This document shows, in pieces, positions 33,423-45,598 of a DNA stretch of 64,000 nucleotides. The notes under the pieces are model-generated. The model ran no database searches and was not told the origin of the DNA. It worked only from the letters and a program-made list of their open reading frames with translations. This DNA comes from Isoetes taiwanensis. Its lineage: Eukaryota; Streptophyta; Lycopodiopsida; Isoetales; Isoetaceae. Every line of letters begins with the position of its first letter. Position 1 is the stretch's first letter. A program made the position numbers and the translations under genes. The stretch spans positions 62,001-126,000 of the forward strand of contig JAJEKV010000248.1 of assembly GCA_021234155.1 (NCBI GenBank). The letters are read 5' to 3'.

Positions 33423-35086
33423 GAAGAGGACGAGCACAACGATGAAGACGACGAGCACAACGATGAAGACGACGTCGGCCACATGGAGGTTGAGGAACCC
33501 ATGGCCGACATGTTAGATGCGTTCGACCCGATCTTCGACAACGACCTCGACGAAGAAGCAAATACTCCTATTGACGGTCATGAAGATTTATTGGAGGAGG
33601 CGCACAAAGTATTATATGTAGGGGCAACAGTATCTAGATTGGCAACATCTTTATTGATATTAAACCTTCAAGCCAAATTCAAATGGAGCAACGCCAGCGT
33701 TACGGCTTTGTTACAGTAAGTACACTTGAAATCACCAAGTTAATTGAATTCGTGATTGAATGAATGTATCCGTAAACAAAGACTTCATGCAGGTTATTAC
33801 AAGAGAAAATACTTCCACAAGGGAACACTATACCTAGGAGCCGCGATGAAATAAAAAACATATTGGCAAGTAGTGGTTTGGGATACCATAGGATTCATGC
33901 TTGTCCAAATGATGACATGGTATATTATCCAAATGACATCTACAAGGACACAAAAAGCGTGCCCTAAATGTGGTGTTGCTAGGTACAATCACGACGCGCC
34001 AAAGGGAAAGACCGGCCCCGATAAAGGTGGTTTCGCTACTTTCCATTGATCCCGCGCGATATAAAGCTATTGTTCGATGTGAGTCTCTCTAGCTCATGGG
34101 TTGGTGTGCTGCTAATGCGTCGACAATATGCTTCGTGTGGTTAGTGTGCGCAAGCAATGGAAGCATATTGATGAAACATGGCGAATTTGGAAGTGAGCCA
34201 CGAAATTCAGATTAGGTCCGCAGCGGATGGCGTTAATCCTTATGGACGCCTTGACCGCATGGTCAACGTGGCGATGGTGTTAATCAATTACAATCTACCC
34301 CCATGGTTGCTAATGAAGACTAGCCATTTAATGGTTGTCTTACTAGTACCGGGACCTAAAAAGCCGGATACACTAGATCCATACCTCAAAATAGTTATTG
34401 ATGAACTTTTTACTTTGTGGAGTGTAGGTATTGAAGTTTATGATGTCTCAAGAGAACTCCATGCGGAACAAAGATTTACCTTGAGAGTAATCCCGATGTG
34501 GACAACGAGTGATTGGCCCGGTTTGTATGAAATCTCCGGACTCCAAGTGTGCGGATATCTTTGCATGCCACTTGTGTGGATTTGAACAATTGAATTCACG
34601 GCCGGTCAAGCGGCATTGCACAAGAATATCTATGCAAACTTAGGAGATTCCTACCACTTGAAAATCGACTTCGATCACGTAGGCCCAAGAGACAAACATT
34701 ATTAGACTTGAAGAACCTCCCAAAAGGTTGACAATGAAAGATTGGGATAACCAATGGGATGCAAACAAAACAAAAAAAAAAAGTCATGAGAAGGACAAAC
34801 AAGTCAGGGGAATGAAGTGGAAATCATCCTTCTTCCTTCTACCATATTGGACAGAATTGAAGATCCATCATCTTCTTGATCCTATGCATATCTTCAAAAA
34901 TGTTTCGTCGTCCATTTGGAGGCACGTCACAGGACGTAAGGACACAGATGCAGCGCGGGAGGATCTACAAGAAGCTGGATCGAAGGCTAAAGCATGGCTA
35001 AATGTAGAAGAAGGAACAAGGCCACAGGTCGATTGGATCGTGCCTAGAAAAGGTATGAAGCTCGCACAAGGCACCCAAAATAAAAA
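33423..35086 (+). pseudogene. TE1 TNP2-type transposase, N-terminal and central part (Transposase_21)
   Basis: CACTA transposases cut and join the element ends in the nucleus. An acidic stretch is followed by EEAHKVLYVGATVSRLATSL and LNLQAKFKWSNASVTALL. An intron (33,716-33,792) restores the frame into LLQEKILPQGNTIPRS and GYHRIHACPNDDMVYYPNDI. After frame breaks, 34,178-34,585 carries the Transposase_21 core: DGVNPYGRLDRM, NYNLPPWLLMK, LLVPGPKKPDT and WTTSDWPGLYEISG. Downstream, 34,728-35,080 has SSFFLLPYWTELKIHHLLDP and MHIFKNVSS, as in TNP2. The gene is cut at 35,086 by an inserted element. Several frameshifts make it non-functional. Confidence 0.85.
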
Positions 35087-35159
35087 CACTATATGGTCTT
35101 TTCGGTGGTTGTAGTAATAAAACCAATGTACAAAACCAATAAGCCTTTGGGGGTTAATT

Positions 35160-35740
35160 TCATTAAAAACCATATGTGACTAAACTATGTGGTTTGCTTA
35201 AAAGATTTATTATAGTGGTATTATAACATGGTAATAATAATGGTTTGCTTGTAGTGATTTATAAGGTGGTATTCTAATGTGTTAAATAGAATTTTATAGC
35301 TATGGATTGTCAAGGTGGTATAGCATGACGGCAATGAACTTGGTTTAGTTTGATGCTATATTAGTGTGGTTCTAGAAGTGAACTTGGTTAGTTTGATGCT
35401 ATATTAGTGTGGTTCTAGAAATAAGCATGCTTGACTATGTTGTGATAATCCTAGATGTTTATAGTCAAAAGCGCAATTGTTTATTGATCAAATGGTTTAA
35501 TGGTTTATAGTATGATTTGCATTCCTTGAAATGCTTAAAGTAGAACATAGTCGATGCTTTATAGTCCAAACCCTTTAGGTTAATGCATTAAAACCATAAA
35601 GAATTTCTGGCACATTTGCAGACCAAACCCTTCAGGTTGATGCATTAAAACCATAAAGAATTTCTGGCACATTTGCAGTACCAAACCTTGAACGTTAATG
35701 CATTAAAGCCATAAAAGGTTTTTAACACGTTGCAGCAATG
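35160..35740. repeat. Left subterminal repeats of the 5.4-kb insert
   Basis: GTGGTAT/TGGTTTGC motifs recur from 35,180. A unit of about 47 bp (TTAGTTTGATGCTATATTAG) occurs twice at 35,340-35,430. A unit of about 57 bp (TTAATGCATTAAAACCATAA) occurs three times at 35,568-35,736. Confidence 0.7.
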
Positions 35741-36289
35741 AGATTAAGATGATAAATTGTTATTCGAGGCCAATAATGTAAGCAAAAACAACATTTCGCA
35801 TGATACACCCATTTACAATTTTCAACAAATTCTGGTTTATGGTACTGTATCTATTTTGTAGATAGCAACAGGAATAGGGAGCATGGGGACTTGAACCCCA
35901 AATATTACCAGAACTCAAAAGCAATAACAGATTATCTTTAATAGTGTCGGACAAATATTGAGCGCAAAACAAATCCATAATTGAAATGATAACATAGCTA
36001 ATGTAATGTGTTGAAAGCAAATTATTGACCACGAATTTCAAATTATATAGCAAACATCTGACAAAAAAATGATACTAATATTTACCTTTGCACTTTTGTC
36101 TTCAGATATACATTGAAGGCTGATACTTTCCAAAGCAGATGTTGTAGCGACAATCAAAGTACATCATATAGCCAATATAAAAGAAGTTTTTTTTCAACAC
36201 AAAGGAAATACCTGAAAAACTTCAAAAGCTAGACCTAAACTCACTCTGCTCTCAAGCAAAAAACATGCATAATCACTTTCTCTAGGAGC

Positions 36290-37935
36290 AGCCATTAGTG
36301 CTCTTGGCAAGCTTGATCACTGTGGCATTGTTGGGGACAATTGAGCCGACAACACCTACAATCGAGAAAAAACAACAAGGCTAAGCCACACAATAGAAGA
36401 AAGCAGAAAGACATGCATGATGTACCAAAAACTACCTTATATATTTCGTTTTGATCAAAAATCCTATATTGGAGAGATGTATGGTGCCCAACTCCGTCTA
36501 TGGCAGATCCACATGTATTCGACTGGCGTGGAGTTCGAATTATAAGCTCTAATATTGGTTGCAAGTTCTAATTATAAGCCCTAATATTGATTGCAAGAAA
36601 CGATGACGCTTGTTTTCTTAAACTGAAGAAAAAAAGAGAGAAACGAGGGATAAAGTCTTTACCGTTGAAATAAGATTATGAGAGCCGCCACGATTTGCAA
36701 ATATTTGTATTAGCACATTTGCATATTCAGGAGCTCATAAGGCTTTTCTGCGATCTGTAAGAAATGGAGAAATATAATTTTGACTTGTGAAAGATTTCGC
36801 GAGGATCTGAGACTCACTATTGTAATACCCAAACAAAATTTCTCATTCATAATCCGGTTTCATAGAACATAGCACATGGATTCCTTCCAAGGCAACTTAA
36901 ATCCAAACATATATCCAAAACAAAATGCGAATGAACAACAATGAATCATCAAATCTATAATAGCACAAGCTGTCACATATCTCAAGAATCACCAAGAAGA
37001 TTGTAGAAATGCCGGCCTCCGGGTTCTACACTTTGGAACGATGCAAGCTGGCGGCATGGAAAAAAAAACGTAACTGTCACATGCCTCAAGAATCGCCAAG
37101 AAGGTTGTAGAAATGCTGGCCACCGGGTTTTACACACTAGAACGATGCAAGAAACCGGCAAGCATGGAATAAAAACACGTAAAAGAATAAAAATTGGTAG
37201 TCATGACCTAAATCTTCAATTGCCAAGAACCCGAACTTACGCGCATAAGCCGCAAACATTCCACCTTTCTTTGGGAACGTAAATAAGGCCACGACTACTA
37301 TACCGCCCAGATTCAACTTTCCTTTACATGTAAAATTTAGAAATTACCCTCGCCATGATCTGCCCATTGCAAAGCCTCCCTCAAATCTTCGATCTCCGCT
37401 CTTGAAGAAGCGGGAATGCGACCACGAAACCCTATTAGGGTTGGTTGGTCAATTTTCATACTCGGCGTCACATTGTGTATCATTATGGAGTAGATAATCT
37501 TGTCACATTGTAGCATACGGCCCTTTGGCGTTCTCGAAAAAAATTCGAGGGCCATGGCCATGAACACAAATCACATTGTTTATGGTTGGTGTAGATAGCA
37601 TACGGCACGAGGGCGTTATTGAAAAAATCGAGGGCCATAGCCATGGCCATGGCCAAAATGGCTCGCTACATCATAAACAATGTGATGGCATTATCTAACC
37701 ATAGACACCATTATCTACACCATTATCTATGGCAGTATCCACATGGCTCGAGATTTTTTTTTTCGATGGATCGCCGGAGGGGCTGGCGTTATCGCCCTTA
37801 ACACCCCAGTCCAAGGGTTTACACTGGCTATGGCTATGAAAGATCTGCAGGCGAGTCTTGCAAGAACATCTGCAGGCTATGGAAGATCCGCAAGCTGGAT
37901 CTTGTCGCTGGCTCTCTCTTAGGGCTAAAACAGAG

Positions 37936-37966
<31 letters not shown>

Positions 37967-39173
37967 GGTTCTAGCCATCATAGAATATGGTTCTCTTGTT
38001 AGGTCGTCTTAACCCCATTCGAATCTGCTGTAGATGGCAAGGGCAGGGCCGATTTGCTTCGATCCAGCATTTCCATGCTGGATCAAGCATTTTTTGCAGC
38101 GAACCAACTGCTTCAACATGGTCGGCAGTTACCCTTTCTGCTTCTGTCTCTAGAATTTCCTCTTAATAAGGATTTTTCCATAAATCTTGTAGGGTTTACC
38201 TGAATCTTAAAGCCGAAAACAGAGTTCACAAAAAACCACAGAGAAGAAAAGCATGCCAGCGTAAGCCTGGGCCACAAATTTATAGATTGGGATGAACAGA
38301 GAGCAGACTAGAACTGTGGGATGAACTGTGGGTTTTTGGGCTTGCATAATGCCCTAGGATAATCGAGAGCAGTCCACGATAACATCCTAGGAGAATCGAG
38401 CTGTGCTCTGAAATTTTTTTGGGATAGGGTGAGTTATTAGTGAGTAATAACTGTCCAAGGAACGGTTGAGATTTAATCTAATCGTGTAAATCCGAGGACC
38501 GGGGTGTTAAGGAAAACACATTGGTTCACGAAGTTCTTCGAAGTCTTGTAACCTACTAGACTATGGCTACGTTCCCATGGTGGTTTATCTATCTTCAAAT
38601 TTTAAAGTCCAAGTTCAAGTCCAAGTTTGGACGTTCTTGTGCAAAGAACTGTGCGGTCCGCTCTAAAGGCAACTTCAAATGCTTCAAAAACCAAAGAGGA
38701 TTTCTTAAGAGGGTCGGTCTGCTACCCATTTTTTCTAGTTTCGGTGCTCCATGGAAACGTCTAAATCCCAAATCTAAATTTTAGTTGTATAACTTAGAAA
38801 TTGCAAGAAAGTTCCTGCTAAGAATTAAGAGGTTTTCTTGGTATTTGCGAAGGAATGGTAACCTCTACATTGGAGCTTGTCCGATAAGTTTAGAACAAAC
38901 GAAGGCTAAAACATCTTCCAAACCAAGGTATTAAACAATTTTAGTATTGGGGAAGTCAAATACTATGCATTCACCCATCCATCGTATAGACATTATATTT
39001 TCCATTGTGAATTTCATGCAGTCAATGTAGACAAACATGTTTCCACGTTTTAAGAAAGGCAAACTAGGCAATTGGAATGCTAATGCTATCTTTTTTATAT
39101 AGTTCAAAAGGACTGCTAGATGAATGACCCCTAGATGTAAATAGACTTTCATGCCAACATCAAACTCCATCAT
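36290..39173. other. Interior of the 5.4-kb insert, no supported gene
   Basis: Mostly AT-rich non-coding DNA. On the minus strand a short frame near 36,300-36,360 reads VVGSIVPNNATVIKLAKS after an acceptor-like CGATTGTAG, possibly a terminal exon, but no phase-compatible partner was found. Around 37,560-37,740 there are overlapping inverted GGCCATGGCCAT strings. A long T run is at 37,936-37,960. Confidence 0.35.
36970..37180. repeat. About 105-bp tandem duplication inside the 5.4-kb insert
   Basis: CTGTCACATATCTCAAGAATC (near 36,970) recurs diverged near 37,074. Both copies contain GTAGAAATGC(C/T)GGCC and GAACGATGCAAG. Non-coding as far as I can see. Confidence 0.7.
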
Positions 39174-39431
39174 CTAGATTGGATTTTTATAAATCCCTTG
39201 GTGTATCCAAAGGTGTTTATAATCAATAAGCCAATGCAAAGAGTCTTTCAAAGTTTTCTCACCTAGTCCCAAATGTAGGAGTCTATGGGTTGAATTTTCA
39301 ATCTTTGTTAGCCTTTTATTTTCCACACATTCCAAACAAATATTGCAATAATTGGGCTGAACTGAAAGGATCACATTAAAGTCTCCCATATAGCAAATGT
39401 GAAAGAAGGTTAGAAATAGAAGGAAAACCAT
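39174..39431 (-). pseudogene. LINE endonuclease-like fragment
   Basis: The minus frame includes CYMGDFNVILSVQPNYCN, which contains the GDFN motif of apurinic/apyrimidinic-type LINE endonucleases. Flanking frames on the same strand are short. The fragment is small, isolated and probably dead. It sits within the insert in TE1. Confidence 0.35.
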
Positions 39432-39929
39432 CGCAAAGAGTTCACTTTTTATGCTTGGTCAGTTGCCTTGATTGAGTTCTACTTTGGAGGCCCATTAAGA
39501 GGAATACATATGAAGCAGGTGGCTTGCCATGATCTAATAAGAAATGGTCCGACTTGTTTGATTGAGATATCATTGGTCTCGATCTCACGAGAATAGTTAT
39601 TATGTCAACACTAAGCAATTTGGGATCAATTGTGCAGTTAATATCTCGAAATTATGCTTCTCGGTTAAGAATATCATTAGTCATCATTTCAATAAGTGAT
39701 TTGAGATTCATTGTGTAATTAATATCTCGAAATTAAGCTTGTCAAGTTTGGATAAAACCACATAAAATACCATTATCACCAAAGTAAACATCATGAAAAA
39801 ATCAATAGGCTAAGTTAGCTTCGAGCCAAATATCACCCAGATCAACTAAAAAAACCATGTCAAGTGCCATGTTGTCTTAGGAAATTAAACGTAAAAAAGT
39901 ATTGACTATGTGTTCCTTAAAACCACTAG

Positions 39930-40455
39930 CATTGTTCTCAATATAAGAAATTGCAAAACTTAACCACCAAACCATGTTAAAATGCTTATAAAATCAGGAT
40001 GGGAAAACCACAAATAAGAAGACATTGTCAAACTATAAAAACATTACAGTATTGCTAGTCAAAATCCACTAATATTTTGGCAACTGATATTAACTTAAAA
40101 GATTAGGTTGGAAAACCACAATAGAAAGTCCTTGTAAAACTATATATAGAAACATTGGAGTATTACCAATTAAAACCGCTCCCAAAAGCCATTCACATAT
40201 TCACAAAAATCATTAAACATGTCTTTCCTACTCTCAGTGTTGCAAACTGTATAAGAGCCACCATGGGATGTCAAACTGGTACTAAAAACCTTGATAAGAA
40301 CCTTCATCACTTTCAATAAACCATATCAGAATATAAAACTAGGATGAAAAACCACGGTCTCATATTAAAAACCACTATACTAGGTGGATTTTGTTAAGGA
40401 AAAATATTTTTGCCTAAAAAACCACTATCATAGTGGTTTTATAGGGGTTATTTAT
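39930..40455. repeat. Right subterminal repeats of the 5.4-kb insert
   Basis: Degenerate repeats of about 120 bp with GGAAAACCACAA(T)A, TGTCAAACTATAAAAACATT and ATTACCA-type blocks. They end in a hairpin AACCACTA-TCA-TAGTGGTT at about 40,418-40,440. The AACCAC motif is inverted relative to the GTGGTT motifs at the left end. Confidence 0.6.
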
Positions 40456-40462
40456 GGTAGTT

Positions 40463-42180
40463 AAATTTTTGGATGCCTTGTGTCGTTCGAGATGCGATCA
40501 AGGCTATAAAGACTCCGACGGGATATATGCATTCGTTGCGTAACTGTTTTTCGAACGAAGGGGAGTTAACAGGGTTGAAATCCCACGATTGGCATAAGAT
40601 GTTGCAGGTATGCTTCGTTCATTATCGTTAGTTTACATTGTATGTTACAAGTACTTCGAACGCAACATAATTGCATTCGACATGTGCAGTTTGTTATGCC
40701 TATTGTTCTAAGAGGTCGCTCACCTGTTGTGGTCCACTACGTGCAATATGTCTCCTATCGAGTTTTTCTAGGTTCGCATCTGATTTTGAAATCACTTTAT
40801 TTGACTTGATTTTGAACTCTCACAATTTGTTTTTCTTTCCTATTGACATGTAGATGGATTACAAAAAGAGATTCCAACAATAGAAATTGCGGACATGCGA
40901 ACTAAGGTGGTTGAAGCATGTTGTATGCTCGAGAAAGAATTCCCAACGAGTTTCTTAGACATACAAACTCACCTATTAGTTCACTTAGTGGACGAAGTGG
41001 AGCTTGCGAGGCACAACCAATCCTAGGTGGATGTTTTTCATAGAAACGATTTTAAAGGTCCTCAAGGACTTTGTGCGCCTTGAAGGCAAGGCCCGAGGGA
41101 TGCATGGCGAAGGTTGGTTAGCCCTTAGAGTCATTATTCTATGTCACTTAGAGTTCTTAGCCGATCTACACCCCAATGCTCCACGATTATGGACCCGATG
41201 AAGACAACCCGACTATAATTGGAGAAGTTCCAGGAAGGAAGACATAAAAGCAAATTTTTCACAATAGAGGAACAGCGAAAGTCAATAAGTTTCTCATCTA
41301 CAACTCCACTCACATGGAGAAATGGATAAAAAGCTACGATGAAGCAAAAAACAAAAGAGATGATGAGAGAAGGCGCTATCGACAAAAGTATCGCAAAACA
41401 ACCATTTCGGTCGATCTACTGAGGGCTATGCCAAGTGATATAAACAAAATTTGGTTGTCCCAACAATAGAGGCGGCAAGGGAAGCGGCGAACATGTTTCT
41501 AGTGAAGAATTGGCATATACTAAAGGCGTGTGCGCTTGTGTAAGTGCAACTTTATATATAGTTATCATTTTCCTTTGTTATTTTGAGCGCTTTGTTTTCT
41601 TTTCTTTATAGTATAATTCATATGCATCAATGTGGTCTTACGGTGCTCACTTAGAGCGAAAAAAAGCGGATGAAGGAAAACGCACTTATGATTGTGGCAT
41701 ATCAGCCAAAGTTTATCTGATTTGCCGGTGGTAGTGCAGACCTAAATCGGTCGAAGCAATGTTGGAATGGATTGGAACTATTAAGACTATCATTGAGGTC
41801 GATGTCGGTAGCGTATTCAAAGCAATGTTGTTTGATGTAGAATGGTTTGATCTTGTATGTACTGGTGCTCATGCCACGATACGCAAAAGATCATAGTGGT
41901 TTGTATTCACTAGATTCGACTTCGTCGATATCGTGGTCAAGACACGCCTTCGAGGGTTGAGCAATGTGAACAAGTATGTTTACTTAGATTTGATAAATTT
42001 TATATATCACGAATACTAAATGAGCTAATGTAATAGAGGTTTTATAGGTCACCTTCATTCGGATCCTTTGCAAGATACTTGGTGGTTTGTAATTCCGTGT
42101 AAGGCTCGCTCCGCGATATTTGAGGGCCAAGAAGAGATGTGATCGAATATGGAGGCTAGACTATTTTTATGATATGAGAC
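40463..42180 (+). pseudogene. TE1 transposase, C-terminal part (DUF4218 and DUF4216-like)
   Basis: Coding resumes with VRDAIKAIKTPTGYMHSLRN and LTGLKSHDWHKMLQ, then an intron (40,608-40,689) into FVMPIVLRGRSPVVVHYVQ. After another intron come CMLEKEFPTSFLDIQTHLLV, CRWMFFIETILKVLKDFVR and GWLALRVIILCHLEFLADLH, the DUF4218 signature of plant CACTA transposases. A Lys/Arg-rich segment at about 41,280-41,400 follows. The DUF4216-like piece MLEWIGTIKTIIEVDVGS / FKAMLFDVEWFDLVCTGA is at about 41,757-41,875. Single-base frame breaks occur between pieces. Together with 33,423-35,086 this is one disrupted gene. Confidence 0.8.
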
Positions 42181-42429
42181 CACCATTGTTTGAACTTGCA
42201 ATTTGTATTAATATTATATTTTTTTCACATATGAATAAGAAAATACTTTGACACGATTATTTGTGTATACTATAGGCAACAATAATATTGCAACTTCCAT
42301 AAGCAATTTCTTCCACGCGGGCTCCAACATATGCCACCTAGACACTCCGGACATAAGGGTGAAGTCCAATCGCTTTATTTGCCCAGAATGGCCTCTACCC
42401 TCTTTGGAGAAATTGACCCTTGGTCAGGT
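42181..42429. other. Spacer between TE1 transposase and tandem array
   Basis: Contains a 62-codon plus frame (42,248-42,436) reading NNNIATSISNFFHAGSNICH that runs into the array; it may be a last transposase exon or chance. Nothing else. Confidence 0.3.
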
Positions 42430-45400
42430 GGTTTAAGACCACCCGACCTCCAAGAAGCCAAAGTAGCTCACTTCCATCACACTCGTAGTCAATTGGCCTA
42501 GGATGTGGATGCGGGATACTGTCGTGGAGGGCATGAGTGTTTCTTTCTTTTTCAAAACCAACCTTGTAACTTGCTCCCTAGGGTAATTTCGCCATTCCGT
42601 GGTCATTAGCGTGCGGCCCGGGGGGAGCCGCCAGAAGGGCTGCCCGGGAACTTTTTGATCCAGCCTCTTGGGGTCCGGACTCCCCCCCTCTTGTGAGGGA
42701 TCCCGCAAGGTTACGGCCTCGTTTGACTTGGGGAAGGGTGCGGCTCGGTTATTTACGCAGCGGGCTGCCCCGACCGTTCTAATGCTAAACCCTTTGACCT
42801 AGACCTTCTCAGAAAATTTGAAAAAATTGGGGTGTGTCTTTGGAGATGGATTAGGAATCCAGATGGCAAAAATCAGAATTTATTTTCGTACAAATGCATT
42901 AATTGGCGAATTTATGAATGTCTTGCCACTACAAAAGCCCCCGACTCCTACTTGCCACATCGGGAGGAGGGACAGGCCCAAACTCCGCTCCGTCGGTTCC
43001 CCTTGCTCAGATTCTCCACTGCGGCTTTCGGCCAGGTCCCAAGTGCAGCGGACCAAGTCTCGGCCCCCAAAGCGCAAACCCTTCTAGAACACGGCAACCC
43101 ACGGGGTTTACGTTTTGGAGGCCCTCTCCTTGTCGGTCGGGCGGGACCTTGCGGCGTGTGGACTTGGCGTGGAGTGGGGGTGTTGGACGCCGTGAGCACC
43201 GGACCCTAAAATCTTCGAAGCCGCTTGCCCGGAATTTCCTCTCGCCAAGGCCACGGGGCGGACCGGCGACCTCCCCCTCTCAGGAATCACGATTTGGCTC
43301 GCCAATGGACTCGAACGTCGACATTGCCACGGGGACCAAGTTAAAGGGGCGAAGACCACCCGACCTCCAAGAAGCCAAAGTAGCTCACTTCCATCACACT
43401 CGTGAGTCAATTGGCCTAGGATGTGGATGCGGGATCTTGTCGTGGAGGGCATGAGTGTTTCTTTCTTTTCAAAACCGACCTTGTAACTTGCTCCCTAGGG
43501 TAATTTCGCCCATTCGGGACGATTTGGCGGTGGTCGATTTGCCATTAGGAACCTCCCGGTGCGAACGACAAGACAACGCGGTTTCTACAAGGCGGACCCC
43601 TCGGGGCCCCGCGGTTTGACAAGTTCTCCCGGACCGATCTGGAATCTTTTGGGCCTTCGAAGAGGGGCCCTCGAGCGGAGGATCCAACGGCCGGATAGGG
43701 GAACAGGGCTCGGGAGGGTGGTCATTAGCGTCACGGCCAGGGGGAGGCGCGGGGAAGGGCTGCCTCGGGAACTTTTTGGATCCCCTCTTGGGGTCCGGAC
43801 TCTCCCCTCTTGTGAGGGATCCCCGCAAGGTCCCGGCCTCGTTTGACTTGGGGAAGGGTGCGGCTCGGTTGCCCCCGCAGGCTGCCCGACCGCGTTCTAA
43901 TGCTAACCCTTTGACCCTAAACCTTCTCAGAAAATTTCGAAAATTGGGCTGTGTGCTGGAGATGGATTAGGAATCCAGCTGGCAAAAATCAGAATTTATT
44001 TTCGTACAATGCATTAATTGCGTGAATTTATGAATGTCTTGCCATCTGCAAAAGCCCGACTTCTACTTTGCACCGGGGAGGAGGACAGGCCCAAACTCCG
44101 GCTCCGTCAGTTCCCCTTGCTCCGTATTCTGCGCTCTTCTCGGCCAGTCCCAAGTGCAACAGACCAAGTCTCGCCCCCCAAAATGCAAACCCTTCTAGAA
44201 CACAGCAACCCACAGGGTTTACGTTTTGGAGGCCCTCTCCTTGTCGGTCCGCAGGGACCTTGCTTGCCGTGACTTGACGTGGAGTGGGGGGTGTTGACGC
44301 CTTGAGCACGGACCCTAAAATCTTCCCTAAGCTGCTTGCCCCGAATTCCCTCTCCCCAAGGCCCCCGGGACCCGGACGGGCGACCTCCCCTCTCGGAATC
44401 GTTTGGTTTGGCTCTGCCAATGGACTCAGAACATCGACATTGCCCTGGGGACCAAGTTCCGTGGCCAGAAGACCACTCGACCTCCAAGAAGCGCCAAAGT
44501 AGCTCACTTCCATCACACTCGTAGTCAATTGGCCTAGGATGTGGATGCGGGATACTGTCGTGGAGGGCATGAGTGTTTCTTTCTTTTGCAAAACCGACCT
44601 TGTAACTTGCTCCCTAGGGTAATTTCGCCATTCCGGACGATTTGGCAGGGTCGATTTGCCATTCCGGAGCCTCCCGGTGCGGCGACAAGACATCTGCGGT
44701 TTCTACAAGGCCGACCTCAGGGGCCCTTGGTTTGACAAGTTCTCGGGACCGTCTGGAATCTTTTGGGCCTTCCGAAGAGGGGCCCCTGAATGGAGGATCC
44801 AACGGTCGGATAGGGGAACCTCCCCGGAGGGTGGTCATTAGCGGCAGCCCCGGGAGGCGCCAGAAGAAGGGCTGCCTCGGGGAACTTTTGGATCCCGCCT
44901 CTTGGGGTCCTGGGACTCTCCCTCTTGTGAGGGATCCCCGCAAGGTCCTGGCCTCGTTTGACTTGGGGAAGGGTGCGGCTGGGATGCCCCGAACGGGCTG
45001 CCCCGACCGTTCTAATGCTAACCCTTTGACCTAGACCTTCTCCGAAAATTTCAAAAATTGGGCATGGCTTTGGAGATGGATTAGGAATCCAGCCGGCAAA
45101 AATCAGAATTTATTTTCGCATAAATGCATTAATTGCGAATTTATGAATGTCTTGCCACGCAAAAAGCCCCAGACTTCTACTTGCCACATCGGGAGGAGGA
45201 CAGCCCAAACTCCGCTCCGTCAGTTCCCCCTTTGCCCGTATTCTCGGCTGCAGCTTTTCGCCAGGTCCCAAGTGCAATGTACTCAAGTCTCGCCCCCCAA
45301 AACGCAAACCCTTCTAGAACACCGCAACCCACGGGGTTTACGTTTTGAGGCCCTCTCCTTTGTCGATTCGGGCGGGACCTTTGCCGCGGACTTGACGCGG

Positions 45401-45598
45401 GAGTGGGGGTGTTTATTTGTTAACGGACCCTAAAATCTTCGGGAAGCTGCTTGCCCGAATTTCCTCTCCCCAAGGCCCCTCGGGGCGGACGGGCGACCTC
45501 CCCTCCAGGAATCACGGTTTGGGCTCTCGCAATGGACTCGAAAACGTCGACATTGCCCTGGGGACCAAGTTTCGTGGCGTAAGACCACCGACCTCCAA
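42430..45598. repeat. GC-rich tandem array, left block (three units, period about 1.12 kb)
   Basis: The anchor GTAACTTGCTCCCTAGGGTA occurs at 42,567, 43,483 and 44,605, and GCAAACCCTTCTAGAAC near 43,073, 44,187 and 45,304. The first unit is about 200 bp short: it jumps from CGCCATTCCG straight to TGGTCATTAGCG. Units are GC-rich except for a central AT-rich island (AATCAGAATTTATTTTCG). Many overlapping open frames occur on both strands, but their lengths and frames change from unit to unit, as expected for GC-rich non-coding DNA. Confidence 0.9.

Larger units (their letters stand above)
35087..40461. mobile_element. 5.4-kb element inserted in the TE1 transposase gene
   Basis: TNP2 similarity stops at 35,086 and resumes at about 40,463. 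The insert starts CACTATATGG and ends TTATGGTAGTT, flanked by AAA on both sides, which would suit a CACTA-type element with a 3-bp target duplication. The terminal repeats match only partly. Both ends carry tandem subterminal repeats built on AACCAC/GTGGTT. No transposase is visible, so it is probably non-autonomous and may carry captured host or LINE fragments. Confidence 0.6.
30603..42180 (+). mobile_element. TE1: CACTA (En/Spm) DNA transposon, decayed and interrupted
   Basis: The left end reads CGCTACAAGGG, close to the plant CACTA terminus CACTACAAG, and starts exactly where duplication copy 2 is cut. Inside follow palindromic subterminal repeats, a 5' leader with an intron, a short zinc-binding-like ORF, and a TNP2-type transposase with the family's domain order. 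The transposase is split by a second element (35,087-40,461). Several frameshifts mean it is inactive. The right end was not found; it may lie within or beyond the tandem array after 42,430. Confidence 0.85.

Noticed and set aside
35880-35900. GGGACTTGAACCCC as the T-arm of a tRNA gene
   Set aside because: Only the arm-like inverted repeat is present. No acceptor, D-arm or anticodon arm can be folded on either side.
43950-44100. CCACATCG in each array unit as a plant snRNA upstream element (RTCCCACATCG)
   Set aside because: Two mismatches, no TATA-like box at the fixed distance downstream, and no snRNA sequence follows.
44028-44693. Minus-strand open frames of up to 221 codons inside the 1.1-kb array units
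   Set aside because: They start and stop at different places in different units, overlap open frames on the other strand, and have no domain. GC-rich sequence with few stops explains them.
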